A stretch of 64,000 nucleotides of DNA from an uncultured Verrucomicrobia subdivision 3 bacterium (GCA_903850425.1 CAINLR010000141.1:211664-275663); one strand, 5' to 3'. Shown: positions 52,571 through 61,931, counted from the stretch's first letter. Translations and numbers: made by a program. The notes: a model not told the origin generated them from the sequence alone.

Positions 52571-53821
52571 TCAGCGGTTGGCCAGCAGGTTTTTCCACAG
52601 ATTGTCGTTGAGCAGCGCCTTTTTCAAAAACTGCGTTTCGTCCGGTGACGCCGGAGTGGGCACCGGCTGGAGCGGCAGGCGGAGCGTAAACAGATTGCCG
52701 CCTTCGGGCTGGCTGTGCGCCTCGATTTTGCCGCCGTGATGGTGCGCGATGAAAAAACAGGCCATCAAATTGATGCCGTATTCCGCCGGGCCGCCGGCGG
52801 CGGTGGTGAAGGGATCAAAAATCACGCGCAAGGTTTCCGGCGGCAGCGCCGGGCCGTTGTCGGCGAGGTGCAGGACCATGTCGGCGCCCTGCACTTCGGC
52901 GGTGAGCGTCGCGCGGCCGCCAGTGGGCAGCATCGCCAGTTCATCCTTGAACAGCAAATCGAGCAGCCGCTCGAATTTGGGCCGGTCCACGCGCAGCGGC
53001 GGCAGGTGGTCCGGCAGGTGGTTTTCGACCGTGAGGCGGCGGGCCGCGAACGCTTCCTGGAACGCCGCCAGCCGGAGCGTGACGGCGGTTTTCAAATCCA
53101 TTTCATCCGCGAACGGATCGTTGGCATTATGTTCCGAGGTGACGCGGAGATCGGCGAGCAGGCCGTTGATTTTTTCAATCTGGCCCTGGACGCTCCGGTG
53201 ATATTCCTGCCAGAATTCCGGGTCGCGCAGACTCTCGGCCTGGGCTTTTTCCTCAGCCATCTTGACGGGCGCGAGTTCCAAAAAGGTTTTCACCGCGACC
53301 ATGGAGTTGCGGATGTGATGGCTCAGGCCGGCGGCGAGCAGACCCAGGCTGACAATGCGGTCGGCGATCATCATGTTGCGCAGCACGGACATTTTTTCGT
53401 GCAACAACTGGTCGCGCTCGGCCGCCACCATGAAAAATTCCAGCCCCTGCCGGAGCGTGAGTTCGAGCTGCGGCGGATCCCACGGCTTGGTGATGAATTT
53501 GTAAATCGCTCCGCTGTTGATGGCGGCGATGGCGGCATCCATGTCCGTGTAGGCGGTGACGAGAATGCGCAGAATCTGCGGGCGCAAACTCCGGGCGCGT
53601 TCCAGCAGCCAGACACCCTGCTCGCCCGGCATCCGCTGGTCCGTCATGAGCAGGCCGATGTCATCGGCGTGTGCTTCAAGCAATTTCAACCCGGCTTGCG
53701 CACTGTTGGCGGTGAAGATGCGGAATTCATCGCCAAACGCGCGGGCGAAATACTTCAGTGATTTTTCCTCGTCGTCCACATAGAGGATGGCGAATTTTTT
53801 ATAATCGTAGAGGTTTTCCAT
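52571..53821 (-). CDS. response regulator with histidine-kinase-like output domain (PhcR/PhcQ-like)
   Basis: The protein has 416 residues. Residues 1-130 are a receiver with phospho-acceptor Asp61 (LLMTDQRMPGEQG), acidic pair YVDDEE and Lys112 in TKPWDP. A coiled linker leads to a DHp-like helix GLLAAGLSHHIRNSMVAVKT, in which the usual His-Glu is His-His (His168-His169). The ATPase part is degenerate: the N box lacks the usual Asn and the G2 box is EYGINLMACFF instead of G-x-G-L-G-L. The layout matches the PhcR-type regulators of Ralstonia, which have a kinase-like output domain. It lies 9 bp from the upstream kinase gene. Confidence 0.82.
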   Translation of the reverse strand: MENLYDYKKFAILYVDDEEKSLKYFARAFGDEFRIFTANSAQAGLKLLEAHADDIGLLMTDQRMPGEQGVWLLERARSLRPQILRILVTAYTDMDAAIAAINSGAIYKFITKPWDPPQLELTLRQGLEFFMVAAERDQLLHEKMSVLRNMMIADRIVSLGLLAAGLSHHIRNSMVAVKTFLELAPVKMAEEKAQAESLRDPEFWQEYHRSVQGQIEKINGLLADLRVTSEHNANDPFADEMDLKTAVTLRLAAFQEAFAARRLTVENHLPDHLPPLRVDRPKFERLLDLLFKDELAMLPTGGRATLTAEVQGADMVLHLADNGPALPPETLRVIFDPFTTAAGGPAEYGINLMACFFIAHHHGGKIEAHSQPEGGNLFTLRLPLQPVPTPASPDETQFLKKALLNDNLWKNLLANR

Positions 53822-53830
53822 GCGTCCGTT

Positions 53831-55225
53831 TCAGTTCGTCGTCGGGGGTTTTTCGGTGGCGGGAAATTCCAGGGTGAATTCGCAAAATTTTCCGAGCTCG
53901 GTTTTCACGGTCATTTTCCCCTTGGCTTCCCGCACGATGCGGTAGCAGATGCTCAGGCCCAGCCCCATGCCGGCGCCCACCTCTTTGGTGGTGAAAAATG
54001 GATCGTAAATCTTGTCCCGATGCTCGGCCGCGATGCCGGGACCGTTGTCATGCACGGTCAAATAACTGACGCCGTTTTCCATCCGGCCGATAATGCGGAC
54101 GGTGGGCTTGCCTTCCGTAAATGTTTTCGTCCGCAGCGCATCGAGCGAGTTTTGCAGCAGGTTCGTGACGACGTGGATCAATTTGTTTTTGTTCGCCCAA
54201 ACGGTCTGGCCGGCGGGCAAATCCAGCTCAATCGCCACTTTGTCGGCACCTTCGTTGTTCAAGAACCGCAAGGCGGCGGCAACCACGTCGCCCACCGCCA
54301 CCGCGTCGCGCGGTTCGGTGTCGGAATGGGTGAAAATCCGCAGATCCGAGACGATGGTTTTCACGCGGTTCACACCTTCCTCGACATCCTGCAAAATTTC
54401 CGCGAAGTCCGCCTGCTGCTCCGGCGCGAGATACTTCCCCTTTTTACGCAGCGTGAATAATCCGGTCGTGGCAAAGTTGAGCGGATTGTTGATCTCGTGA
54501 ATCATGCCCGCGCTCATGCGGCCGAGCGACGCGAGTTTTTCGGACTCGACCAGTTGCACCTCGTTTTCCTTGAGCTGGGCGAGGCTGGTTTCCAGCGCCG
54601 CGCGGTTGCGGTCCAGTTCGTGGCGCAGCACAAATTCGCGGAACCGCTGCCGGCTTTGAAAATAAGTGCCCACGACCACGATGATGTCCATGAGCACGAT
54701 GAAATAAAAATTGTTGAGGATGTATTTCAGCTCCGGGAAATGCCCTTGAAAACAGCCCGCCCCGATATACATCGCCAAGGCCAGCAGCACGGCGACGATG
54801 CTTTCGCGCAAGGTCCAATGCAGCACCGCGCCGACGGCCAGCAACACCAGGTTCAACGCGGCATAATAGGTCGAGCCAAAACCGTCCGTGACCGCAATCA
54901 TCCCCGCCAGGAAAACCACCGGCAGCAAAGGCACAACCACCCCCAGCGGCTTGGCCCGTTTTTGACCCGCTTCCGTCAAAAGAAAAATCCAGATGGCGGC
55001 GGCCAGGCCCGAACAAAGGAGCCGGAGGAAAAAAAACGGCCACAGCCAGTCGCGTCCGGGCCAGCCAGAGCCGTGATAAAAAAAATAATCCATCAGGCTG
55101 CCCAGCGGCATCAGCGTCACCACCAGCGCGCAGCCGACCTTCGTGTTGGCGATGCGCTGCTGCGCCTCGTAAGCATTGAAGGCCGCCGCGAGACCGGCCT
55201 CGGCGTTGGTGGAAGTTCTATTCAC
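53831..55225 (-). CDS. membrane sensor histidine kinase (PhcS-like)
   Basis: The protein has 464 residues from GTG 55225, a start overlapping the methyltransferase stop; a TTG at 55246 is an alternative. Five or six membrane helices occupy about residues 30-190 with no periplasmic domain, as in PhcS/LqsS-type kinases. A short coiled coil leads to the H-box RMSAGMIHEINNPLNFATT (His243). The ATPase domain has VTNLLQNSLDALRTK, VHDNGPGIAAEH and GAGMGLGLSICYRIV, all intact. Such kinases detect hydrophobic autoinducers in the membrane. Position directly behind a PhcB-like gene supports a similar role. Confidence 0.85.
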   Translation of the reverse strand: MNRTSTNAEAGLAAAFNAYEAQQRIANTKVGCALVVTLMPLGSLMDYFFYHGSGWPGRDWLWPFFFLRLLCSGLAAAIWIFLLTEAGQKRAKPLGVVVPLLPVVFLAGMIAVTDGFGSTYYAALNLVLLAVGAVLHWTLRESIVAVLLALAMYIGAGCFQGHFPELKYILNNFYFIVLMDIIVVVGTYFQSRQRFREFVLRHELDRNRAALETSLAQLKENEVQLVESEKLASLGRMSAGMIHEINNPLNFATTGLFTLRKKGKYLAPEQQADFAEILQDVEEGVNRVKTIVSDLRIFTHSDTEPRDAVAVGDVVAAALRFLNNEGADKVAIELDLPAGQTVWANKNKLIHVVTNLLQNSLDALRTKTFTEGKPTVRIIGRMENGVSYLTVHDNGPGIAAEHRDKIYDPFFTTKEVGAGMGLGLSICYRIVREAKGKMTVKTELGKFCEFTLEFPATEKPPTTN

Positions 55226-56729
55226 GCTCCGGTTTTTGCGCTTCAAAATAGAGATTCACGCCCGTGGCATCGGCGTGAACCCGGCACCCGTCCGCCGAGG
55301 CCGCCGCCGGTTTCAAGGCCAGCAGGTCGGCGCTCCGGCGGTAAAACAAATGCCACGCCATGATCTGATCCATCGTGAGCCGGCGCGGGTTGTAATCATC
55401 CACGTTGGTCACCACCAGACGTCCGCCGGGGGCCAGCCACGCGTAAAAAATATCCGTCAACCGCTGCCCGACCGCATCGCTCAAATAATCAAACAGCCCG
55501 GCACAATAGATCAAATCGTATTCCTCAACAGCGGCGGCTTCGCGGTGGCGGGTGGCTTCCCGGATGAGTTGCTGCACGGATTTTTTTACATGGTTCAACT
55601 GCGTCCGGCGATGATATTTCCGGGCCGCCGCCGTCAGGACCGACTGGCAATGCGCGAGGGTTTCGGCGTTGGAATCCAGCAGGGTAAACTGGGCGCGGTC
55701 GGCCAACGGGGATTCCTGCATGAACTGCTGCACCTCATGCGCGGGGCCGCAGCCAACGTTCAAAATCCGGGCCGGCCGGCCCCGGCTCGTGGTGCGCTGG
55801 GTGGTTTCCTGGAGGTGCCGGACGAGCCGCGCGATGCGGTTGCGATGCGCTTCCGCCGGCGGCTGCTGGACGAACCAGAGATTGATGATTTTCGCATACA
55901 ACGAGCCGCCTTCCAGCGGTTCCCGCAGCATCATGTTGACCATTTCATAATCGCCCGCATAGCCGAGCGGCTTGGTGAAACAGCGATGCAGGAAGGGCGC
56001 GCACAACAGCAGCGGATGCAGTTGCCGCCGGGCAAACGTCTGGTGCGCCGGCAACCGATCCGGCTCGAGGCCGCCCAGCACATGCTCAAATTTCTCAAAA
56101 AAATCCGTCAGCCGCGGCAGCGTCAGCCGCCCCAGTTCCCCGGCCAGTGTGTGCGCCAATTCATCGCGGCGGCCGGCGGGCGCGGCGCGGAGGCCGAGTT
56201 CCACCTGCTCCAGCCAAAGCCGCAGATCGGTGAGAAATGTCTGCATGTCGGCAACGACGATTTTGAACTCCGGTGACACTGGGTAGGATTTCTGCCACTC
56301 GCCGAGGAAACTTTGGAACGCCCGCGCCACTTGGCCGTCGGCCAGCGGGAGCGCCGCGAAATCCAGGCCCGTCCAGTTCGCTTCGTCCAATGCGGCGTCA
56401 CAGATTATTTTCGAACCGGCGTCCACCAGGTGGCTGATGACGGCGCGGCCGGCATAGACGGGGCGCGCTTGAAAAATAATCTGGAAGCGGCGCAGGGTTT
56501 CGGACAGGCGCGGCGCGTGATCCGCCGGGTAAAGCTCCCACACGACCGCGTGGCGGCTGAGGTGCAGCGGTGCGCCACGCCACATTCGCCCTTCGGCCGT
56601 TTGAAAAACCAGTTGGATATCGGCGTTGGCAGGCAACGGAGACACTGACGGCGACCGGTCCGGCGGACTAAAATGCGGCGGCGGGCCGGAGCCGTTGCCG
56701 CGACGGGCTTGGTTAACAACCAGAGTCAT
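55218..56729 (-). CDS. PhcB-like SAM-dependent methyltransferase (3-hydroxy fatty acid methyl ester synthase-like)
   Basis: The protein has 503 residues from ATG 56729. Residues 30-125 resemble a PilZ-like beta domain (LSRHAVVWELYPAD). A helical middle domain contains HPLLLCAPFLHRCF and KPLGYAGDYEMVNMMLREP, the signature of proteins annotated as extracellular-factor (3-OH-PAME) synthases such as Ralstonia PhcB. The C-terminal class I methyltransferase has motif I ILNVGCGPAHEVQQF (about 322-336), YDLIYCAGLFDYLSD and LAPGGRLVVTNVDD. The predicted reaction is methylation of a 3-hydroxy fatty acid to make a diffusible signal. It lies 52 bp after the FadL-like gene and overlaps the kinase behind it. 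Confidence 0.83.
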   Translation of the reverse strand: MTLVVNQARRGNGSGPPPHFSPPDRSPSVSPLPANADIQLVFQTAEGRMWRGAPLHLSRHAVVWELYPADHAPRLSETLRRFQIIFQARPVYAGRAVISHLVDAGSKIICDAALDEANWTGLDFAALPLADGQVARAFQSFLGEWQKSYPVSPEFKIVVADMQTFLTDLRLWLEQVELGLRAAPAGRRDELAHTLAGELGRLTLPRLTDFFEKFEHVLGGLEPDRLPAHQTFARRQLHPLLLCAPFLHRCFTKPLGYAGDYEMVNMMLREPLEGGSLYAKIINLWFVQQPPAEAHRNRIARLVRHLQETTQRTTSRGRPARILNVGCGPAHEVQQFMQESPLADRAQFTLLDSNAETLAHCQSVLTAAARKYHRRTQLNHVKKSVQQLIREATRHREAAAVEEYDLIYCAGLFDYLSDAVGQRLTDIFYAWLAPGGRLVVTNVDDYNPRRLTMDQIMAWHLFYRRSADLLALKPAAASADGCRVHADATGVNLYFEAQKPERE

Positions 56730-56781
56730 CTTGCGGTGAGCATGGAATATCTGGCGCGGCAAAACAACGCGCTAGTTGCGC

Positions 56782-58059
56782 TTAAAATTGCAGCCCCCAC
56801 GTGAGCATGATGGCATGACTGATGAAATCATAAGTGCCATCCGCGTTTTGGCCGGCGAACAGGCCGGGGCTGGAGGATGGGGTGCTGCCGGTGACGGTAT
56901 GCGCCGGGCCGTAACCAAACTGATAGGCAAGGTCGAAACGCCAGCGCCGGCCCTGGAAACCGGCACCGAGACTGAAAAAGTGCCGGTCGAGATCTGCGGC
57001 CAGCGGGGTATAATATTTGTCCGGCACAGAGCTTTGGTTGAAAACATAGCCGGCGCTGACGTGCCAGTGGTTGTCAAAATAGCGCGTCACGCCGAATTCA
57101 TACATCCAACTGGCCTGCCAGTCGAGGGTCACGGGCACATTGCCGGTCCGGTTCATCGGATACGGCACGGGCGTCTGTTGCTGGATGCTGGTTTGGCCAA
57201 AACTGCTCCAGTCGGTGTAATCGGCATCCACTTCGAAATTCCATTTGGGTGTGGGCCGGTAGGACAGGCCCAGCACGGCGGTCCATGGAAATTTCAAATC
57301 CATGTGCGCGGCCCGCTCGTCGGCCCGGATGATCGGCTGTTGCTCAAACTCGGTGCGGCCGTCGAATCCCAGCCGGGTGGCGCTGCGGAAGGTCGCGCCC
57401 AGCGAAATTTTTTCGAGCGGCTGCCAGCGCAGGCCGACATTGTAACCGACGCTGTAGCCGTCGCCGGAAAAATGAAAATAGTTCACCAGCGGCACGGCCG
57501 CCGGCCGCAGCCCCTGCTCCAGGTCAATCTTGGCGTAATCCAGCATGGCCCCGACGCCCAGCGAGAGGGACGGTAACATTTGATACGCCACCGCCGGGCT
57601 CAGCCGCAAATACGTCAGCGCCCCTTTGGTGGCGACGGTGCGGAAGCCGGTGTTGTCCGGCCAGCCCATGCTGCCACCATAAGGCGCGTAAAGTCCCACG
57701 CCAAAACTCAACGGTAGTTTTCTCAACGTGTGGGTGGCAAACAACTGGGGGACGGCGGCGAGTTGGTCATTGATCGTGTAAGTGTTGCCGCTGTTCGCAC
57801 GGTGGGCGGGCGGCTGAAAGGTGGGGTCCAGGTAGATGCCATAAATGCCGCTGCGGATGCTCGTATTGGTCAATTGCGTCAGGCCGGCGGGGTTGTAGTA
57901 AACAGCCGAGGAATTGTCGGCGGTGGCCACAAACGCCTCGCCGCGCGCGGTGGCCAGCGCATCCTGCCCGGCCAGCCGAAAACCGTTCGCGGCAACTTCC
58001 TGGGCGGCCTGGGCGGCGGCCAGCAGCGTCAGCAGCGTCAATAAATTTAAGCGGTTCAT
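56782..58059 (-). CDS. FadL/OmpP1/TodX family outer membrane hydrophobe transporter
   Basis: The protein has 425 residues with a signal peptide (LLTLLAAAQAAQEVAA). The FadL hatch N-terminus is clear: NGFRLAGQDALATARGEAFVATADNSSAVYYNPAGLTQL. The rest is a beta-barrel with alternating strands and a terminal aromatic residue (LTWGLQF), as in outer membrane proteins. It takes up long-chain fatty acids or other hydrophobic molecules. As first gene of the set, 52 bp before the PhcB-like methyltransferase, it may import or pass the fatty-acid-ester signal; FadL is known to aid uptake of long-chain acyl-homoserine lactones in Sinorhizobium. Confidence 0.9.
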   Translation of the reverse strand: MNRLNLLTLLTLLAAAQAAQEVAANGFRLAGQDALATARGEAFVATADNSSAVYYNPAGLTQLTNTSIRSGIYGIYLDPTFQPPAHRANSGNTYTINDQLAAVPQLFATHTLRKLPLSFGVGLYAPYGGSMGWPDNTGFRTVATKGALTYLRLSPAVAYQMLPSLSLGVGAMLDYAKIDLEQGLRPAAVPLVNYFHFSGDGYSVGYNVGLRWQPLEKISLGATFRSATRLGFDGRTEFEQQPIIRADERAAHMDLKFPWTAVLGLSYRPTPKWNFEVDADYTDWSSFGQTSIQQQTPVPYPMNRTGNVPVTLDWQASWMYEFGVTRYFDNHWHVSAGYVFNQSSVPDKYYTPLAADLDRHFFSLGAGFQGRRWRFDLAYQFGYGPAHTVTGSTPSSSPGLFAGQNADGTYDFISHAIMLTWGLQF

Positions 58060-58214
58060 GATTTTTTGTCGGGCTCAACCAAGACCGCGACGCGAGCGCG
58101 CATTGGCGTCCGAAGTTTACCGGCTGCCGGCCGGTCGGCCAGTAAATACTCGCCCCCCGGTCGCGCGCGAGCCTCCTCGCTTTACTTTGGTTCAACTCGC
58201 ATTAAAATGGCAAC

Positions 58215-59306
58215 GTGAAAAACTTTCATTCGTTGAGCGCGGCGGTTTTGTTGTTCGGCTCGGTTCTTTTTTCAACCGCGTCGGCCTTCAATTCCCTCTA
58301 CGCTTTCGGGGACGGCGTTTGCACCACGACCAATAATGACAATGGTGGGGCGCTCTATCATGGCAAGCGTTTTTCCAACGGCCGGGTCTGGATTGAAGTG
58401 CTGGCACAGCGGCAAGGGCTGCCGTATGACGCCAGCAAAAACTGGTCCTATTTCGGTCAGGACAGCGCCAGTTTGCGGAACAATATCAATCACTTTACGG
58501 CCCCGGCCGACGCCACGAACGACCTTTTCATCGTGTGGGCCAGCGATGCCGATTTTGTTTATGACGTTCAAAACTATTATCCCAACCCCAATTTGGCCAC
58601 TTGGAACACTGCCATCAGCGCTTCGCTCACGAATCATTATCAAGCCATCCTCCAGCTATATGCCAAGGGGGTCCGCACCTTGATCATGCCCAATGCGGTG
58701 GATCTCACCAAGGTGCCGCAATATGCCGGCATTGTCTCCACGGCCGACAAAAGTTTTGTGCGGGGCCGGATTATTTATTTCAACACGAACTTCAGCGCCA
58801 CCGTCAATCTGGCCAAGGCCGCGTGTCCCGGTCTGCAAATTCATGTGCCGGACATTTTTGCGCTGCTCGATGACGTCGAGGCGAACGCGGCCAAGTTTGG
58901 TTTGATCAATGCGGTGGACGGCAATGGGGTGGTGTCGGACGTGCTGGATACCGCGGCACTTGCGCCGTGGGCCTTGAACGGTCCGGGCACCAATTATATT
59001 TTTTGGGATTCGCAGAATCCCACCGCGAAGATGCACGCCGTGATCGCCGATGTGGTGCAGCAACTCGTCGCGCCAGTGCAATTCAAACAGCTCATCGCGC
59101 TCCCCGGCAGCAACCAGCTGGACGTCGTGAACATGCCCGTCGGCTTGAACGGCGCGGTTCTATATGCCACCAATCTCGCGCCCGCTGTCTGGCGGACGAA
59201 CTCTAGTTTCAGCAGTCTCACGGTCACGCAATCCCTGTTCGTCAGCCCCACCAATGATCCGCGGTTCTACCGGCTGAAATTTCCCTACCAATGGAGTTGG
59301 CCGTGA
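58215..59306 (+). CDS. secreted SGNH/GDSL hydrolase-like protein lacking the catalytic Ser
   Basis: The protein has 363 residues from GTG 58215, with a signal peptide ending STASA. Block I reads YAFGDGVCTTTNN where GDSL enzymes have FGDSLSD, so the nucleophilic Ser is replaced by Gly. Other blocks remain: GRVWIEVLAQRQG, DLFIVWASDADF and a block V-like YIFWDSQNPTAKMHAVIAD with Asp and His. The last 65 residues are the C-terminal module shared with other secreted proteins (AVLYATNLAPAVW, PRFYRLKF). It is probably a non-catalytic or differently acting surface protein. It is divergent from the FadL-like gene. Confidence 0.75.
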   Translation: MKNFHSLSAAVLLFGSVLFSTASAFNSLYAFGDGVCTTTNNDNGGALYHGKRFSNGRVWIEVLAQRQGLPYDASKNWSYFGQDSASLRNNINHFTAPADATNDLFIVWASDADFVYDVQNYYPNPNLATWNTAISASLTNHYQAILQLYAKGVRTLIMPNAVDLTKVPQYAGIVSTADKSFVRGRIIYFNTNFSATVNLAKAACPGLQIHVPDIFALLDDVEANAAKFGLINAVDGNGVVSDVLDTAALAPWALNGPGTNYIFWDSQNPTAKMHAVIADVVQQLVAPVQFKQLIALPGSNQLDVVNMPVGLNGAVLYATNLAPAVWRTNSSFSSLTVTQSLFVSPTNDPRFYRLKFPYQWSWP

Positions 59307-59316
59307 TTATGGCCAG

Positions 59317-60369
59317 CTAACCATTCTTCGCCAGCGTCTCATAACCCCACCGCAGCATCCGCTCGGTCGCTTCCCAACCGATGCAAGAATCGGTGATGCT
59401 GACGCCGTAGCGTAGCTCCGAGAGCTTTTTAGGAATCGCCTGGTTGCCTTCGCTCAAATGGCTTTCCACCATCATGCCAATCACCGATTTCGTGCCGCCC
59501 GCGCGCTGTTCGATGACGCTGCGCCAAACTTCTTCCTGTTTCGCGAACTTCTTTTCCGAGTTCGCGTGGCTGCAATCCACCATCAACACCGGCGGCAGCT
59601 TTTCCGAAACCAGCTTCGCCTCCGCCGCCTTGATGCTGGCCGCGTCGTAATTCGTCATCGCGCGGCCGCCGCGCAGCACAACGTGTGCGTCCTGGTTGCC
59701 TTTGGTGCGCACAATACTCGTTACGCCGTCTTCGTTGATGCCCAGAAAACTATGCGCGTGGCGCGTCGCGCCCATCGCGTCAATCGCTACTTGCAGGCTG
59801 CCGTCCGTGCTGTTCTTCAGCCCCACGGGCATGGACAGACCGCTCGCCATCTCGCGATGCGTCTGCGATTCCGTGGTGCGGGCGCCGATGGCCGCCCACG
59901 TGATGAGGTCGGCGATGTATTGCGGCACAATCGGGTCGAGGAACTCCGTCGCCGCCGGCAGGCCCATGCCGTTAATTTCCAAAAGCAGTTGCCGCGCGAC
60001 CTTCAATCCCGCCTCGATGTCTTGCGAACCATCCATGTGCGGGTCATTGATCAGCCCTTTCCAGCCGATGGTCGTGCGCGGCTTCTCAAAATAGACGCGC
60101 ATCACGATTTCCATCCGGCCGGCAAACTCCTTCTGCAGCTTGCTCAATCGCTCAGCGTATTCCAGCGCGCTTTTGCGGTCGTGAATCGAGCAAGGCCCGA
60201 GCACCACCAGCAAGCGCGGGTCTGTCTGCGCCAGAATGCGAACGACGCGTTCCCGCGCCTGCGCCACGGTGGCGTTCACAATCTCGCTCACCGGCGTAAT
60301 CGCCTTGAGTGCGCGCGGCGAGAGCAGCGGCACTATTTCTTTAACATGTAAATCCTGCGTCCGATACAT
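59317..60369 (-). CDS. aroG: 3-deoxy-7-phosphoheptulonate synthase (DAHP synthase, class I)
   Basis: The protein has 350 residues from ATG 60369 (MYRTQDLHVKEIVPL); the open frame extends far upstream but only as an antisense shadow of the next gene. The enzyme condenses PEP and erythrose 4-phosphate, the first step of the shikimate pathway. Motifs are VVLGPCSIHD, RVYFEKPRTTIGWKGLINDP, GARTTESQTHREMASGLSMPVGLKNSTDG and VMVDCSHANSEKK. The length equals E. coli AroF/G/H. Which isozyme (Phe-, Tyr- or Trp-sensitive) cannot be told. The stop is 10 bp from the convergent SGNH gene. Confidence 0.96.
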   Translation of the reverse strand: MYRTQDLHVKEIVPLLSPRALKAITPVSEIVNATVAQARERVVRILAQTDPRLLVVLGPCSIHDRKSALEYAERLSKLQKEFAGRMEIVMRVYFEKPRTTIGWKGLINDPHMDGSQDIEAGLKVARQLLLEINGMGLPAATEFLDPIVPQYIADLITWAAIGARTTESQTHREMASGLSMPVGLKNSTDGSLQVAIDAMGATRHAHSFLGINEDGVTSIVRTKGNQDAHVVLRGGRAMTNYDAASIKAAEAKLVSEKLPPVLMVDCSHANSEKKFAKQEEVWRSVIEQRAGGTKSVIGMMVESHLSEGNQAIPKKLSELRYGVSITDSCIGWEATERMLRWGYETLAKNG

Positions 60370-60468
60370 GCCAATCAGTGTAGCGAAAGCGCTGGATGCG
60401 AAAAGCTGAAACCGCATCTTGTTGGACACGGCGCGGTTTTCCGGTATTTTCCGCCGCGAGGAAGCAAC

Positions 60469-61899
60469 ATGAGCAAAGAAAAACTCAACACCGGCCAGAA
60501 AGCGCTCCAGATCAATCTCGACGCCAAAAAATACGGCACCTTCGCCGAAATCGGCGCGGGTCAGGAAGTCGCGCGCTGGTTTTTCCACGTCGGCAAAGCC
60601 TCCGGCACCGTTGCCAAGACCATTTCCGCCTACGACATGGCCGTCAGCGATGCGATTTACGGCCAGGCCGAACGCTATGTCAGCCGCAAACGTCTCCAGT
60701 CCATGCTGGATCTGGAATTCGATCTCATTCTCCAGCGCCTCGACAAAACGCGCGGCGACAAATGCACCTTCTTCGCCTTCGCCAACACCATTGCCACCAA
60801 GCAAGGCCCGCGCCCCGGCGTCGAGGAAGGTCAGGGCTGGCTCGGCATCAAGTTTCAAGTCCATCCGCATGGCGATCCCGCCACCATCATCATCCATTGC
60901 CGGCTCTTGGATTGGGAAACGCCCCGCCAGCAGGAAGCCGTCGGCATTCTCGGCGTGAATCTCATCCACGGCGCCTTCTATCAGCATACCGACCCCGACA
61001 TTTTGATCGGCACGCTCCTCGACGGCCTCACCAGCCAGCGCGTGGAAGTGGACATGATCAAGTTCTCCGGCCCCGCCTTCACCGGCGTGGACAACCGGCT
61101 CATGGCCCTGCAACTCGTCGAACAATGGCTCACCGAAGCGGCCATGTTCACCGCCGATGGCGAGACCATTATTCCCAGCGAGATCCTCTACAAGAAGCCT
61201 GTCCTCCTCGAACGCGGCAGCTTTCGCCCGCTCACCAATCCCATGCTCGACATGCTCGAACGCGCGCAGGCGAAATTCGTCCAGGAGCCCGCGCTTCAGG
61301 GCGAAAAGCCCGTCGTCATGTTCGAAATGACCTTGCGCCAGTTGCAGGTGGAGAACTGCATTGACCATCGCGACTTCCTCGACCGCGTGGACACCCTCGG
61401 CGCCCTCGGCAAGCCCGTGCTCATCTCCAATTTCCTCCGCTACCATCGCCTCGTCACCTACCTCTCACGCCAGACGCAACGCCCCATCGGCCTGCCCATC
61501 GGCCTCGTGCGCCTCCGCGACGTGCTCGACGAAAAATTTTACACCGATCTCCCCGGCGGCCTGATGGAATCCCTCGGCCAGCTCTTCAAAAATGGTGCCA
61601 AGCTCTACGTTTATCCCTCGCTCGACCGCAAGACTGGCAAGCTCACCACCGTGGAGAACCTCGAAGTCGCCCCGCACCTCCGCCACCTCTACGCCCACCT
61701 CGTCGAGAACAAGTTCATCGTGGACATTGCCGATTACAACGCCGACCTGCTCAAGATTTATTCCGGCGAAGTCCTGGCCAAGATCCATGCCGGCGACGAA
61801 GCCCTCGCCAAACTCATTCCCGCGCCCATCTTCGAAGTCATCAAAGCCAAAAAACTCTTCGGTTGGGGGCAAAAGGCGGGGGCGGTGACCGCGACCTGA
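60469..61899 (+). CDS. conserved protein of unknown function (476 aa)
   Basis: The protein has 476 residues and is cytoplasmic, with no signal peptide or membrane helix. Strongly patterned, probably conserved segments include NLDAKKYGTFAEIGAGQEVA, FFHVGKASGTVAKTISAYDM, CTFFAFANTIATKQG, ILGVNLIHGAFY and GVDNRLMALQLVEQW. I recall this as a widespread bacterial hypothetical family, sometimes given unreliable names (nicotinamide-nucleotide adenylyltransferase, TonB-dependent receptor) that the sequence does not support. It is divergent from DAHP synthase with a 99-bp shared region and followed by a 725-bp repeat-rich tract. Confidence 0.85.
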   Translation: MSKEKLNTGQKALQINLDAKKYGTFAEIGAGQEVARWFFHVGKASGTVAKTISAYDMAVSDAIYGQAERYVSRKRLQSMLDLEFDLILQRLDKTRGDKCTFFAFANTIATKQGPRPGVEEGQGWLGIKFQVHPHGDPATIIIHCRLLDWETPRQQEAVGILGVNLIHGAFYQHTDPDILIGTLLDGLTSQRVEVDMIKFSGPAFTGVDNRLMALQLVEQWLTEAAMFTADGETIIPSEILYKKPVLLERGSFRPLTNPMLDMLERAQAKFVQEPALQGEKPVVMFEMTLRQLQVENCIDHRDFLDRVDTLGALGKPVLISNFLRYHRLVTYLSRQTQRPIGLPIGLVRLRDVLDEKFYTDLPGGLMESLGQLFKNGAKLYVYPSLDRKTGKLTTVENLEVAPHLRHLYAHLVENKFIVDIADYNADLLKIYSGEVLAKIHAGDEALAKLIPAPIFEVIKAKKLFGWGQKAGAVTAT

Positions 61900-61931
61900 G
61901 ATAGCCCCGCCGAATTCCTCCGCGATTCACC

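Noticed and set aside
60370..61446. Long upstream extension of the DAHP synthase frame
   Set aside because: The extension is antisense to the 476-aa gene; the family N-terminus fits the ATG at 60369.
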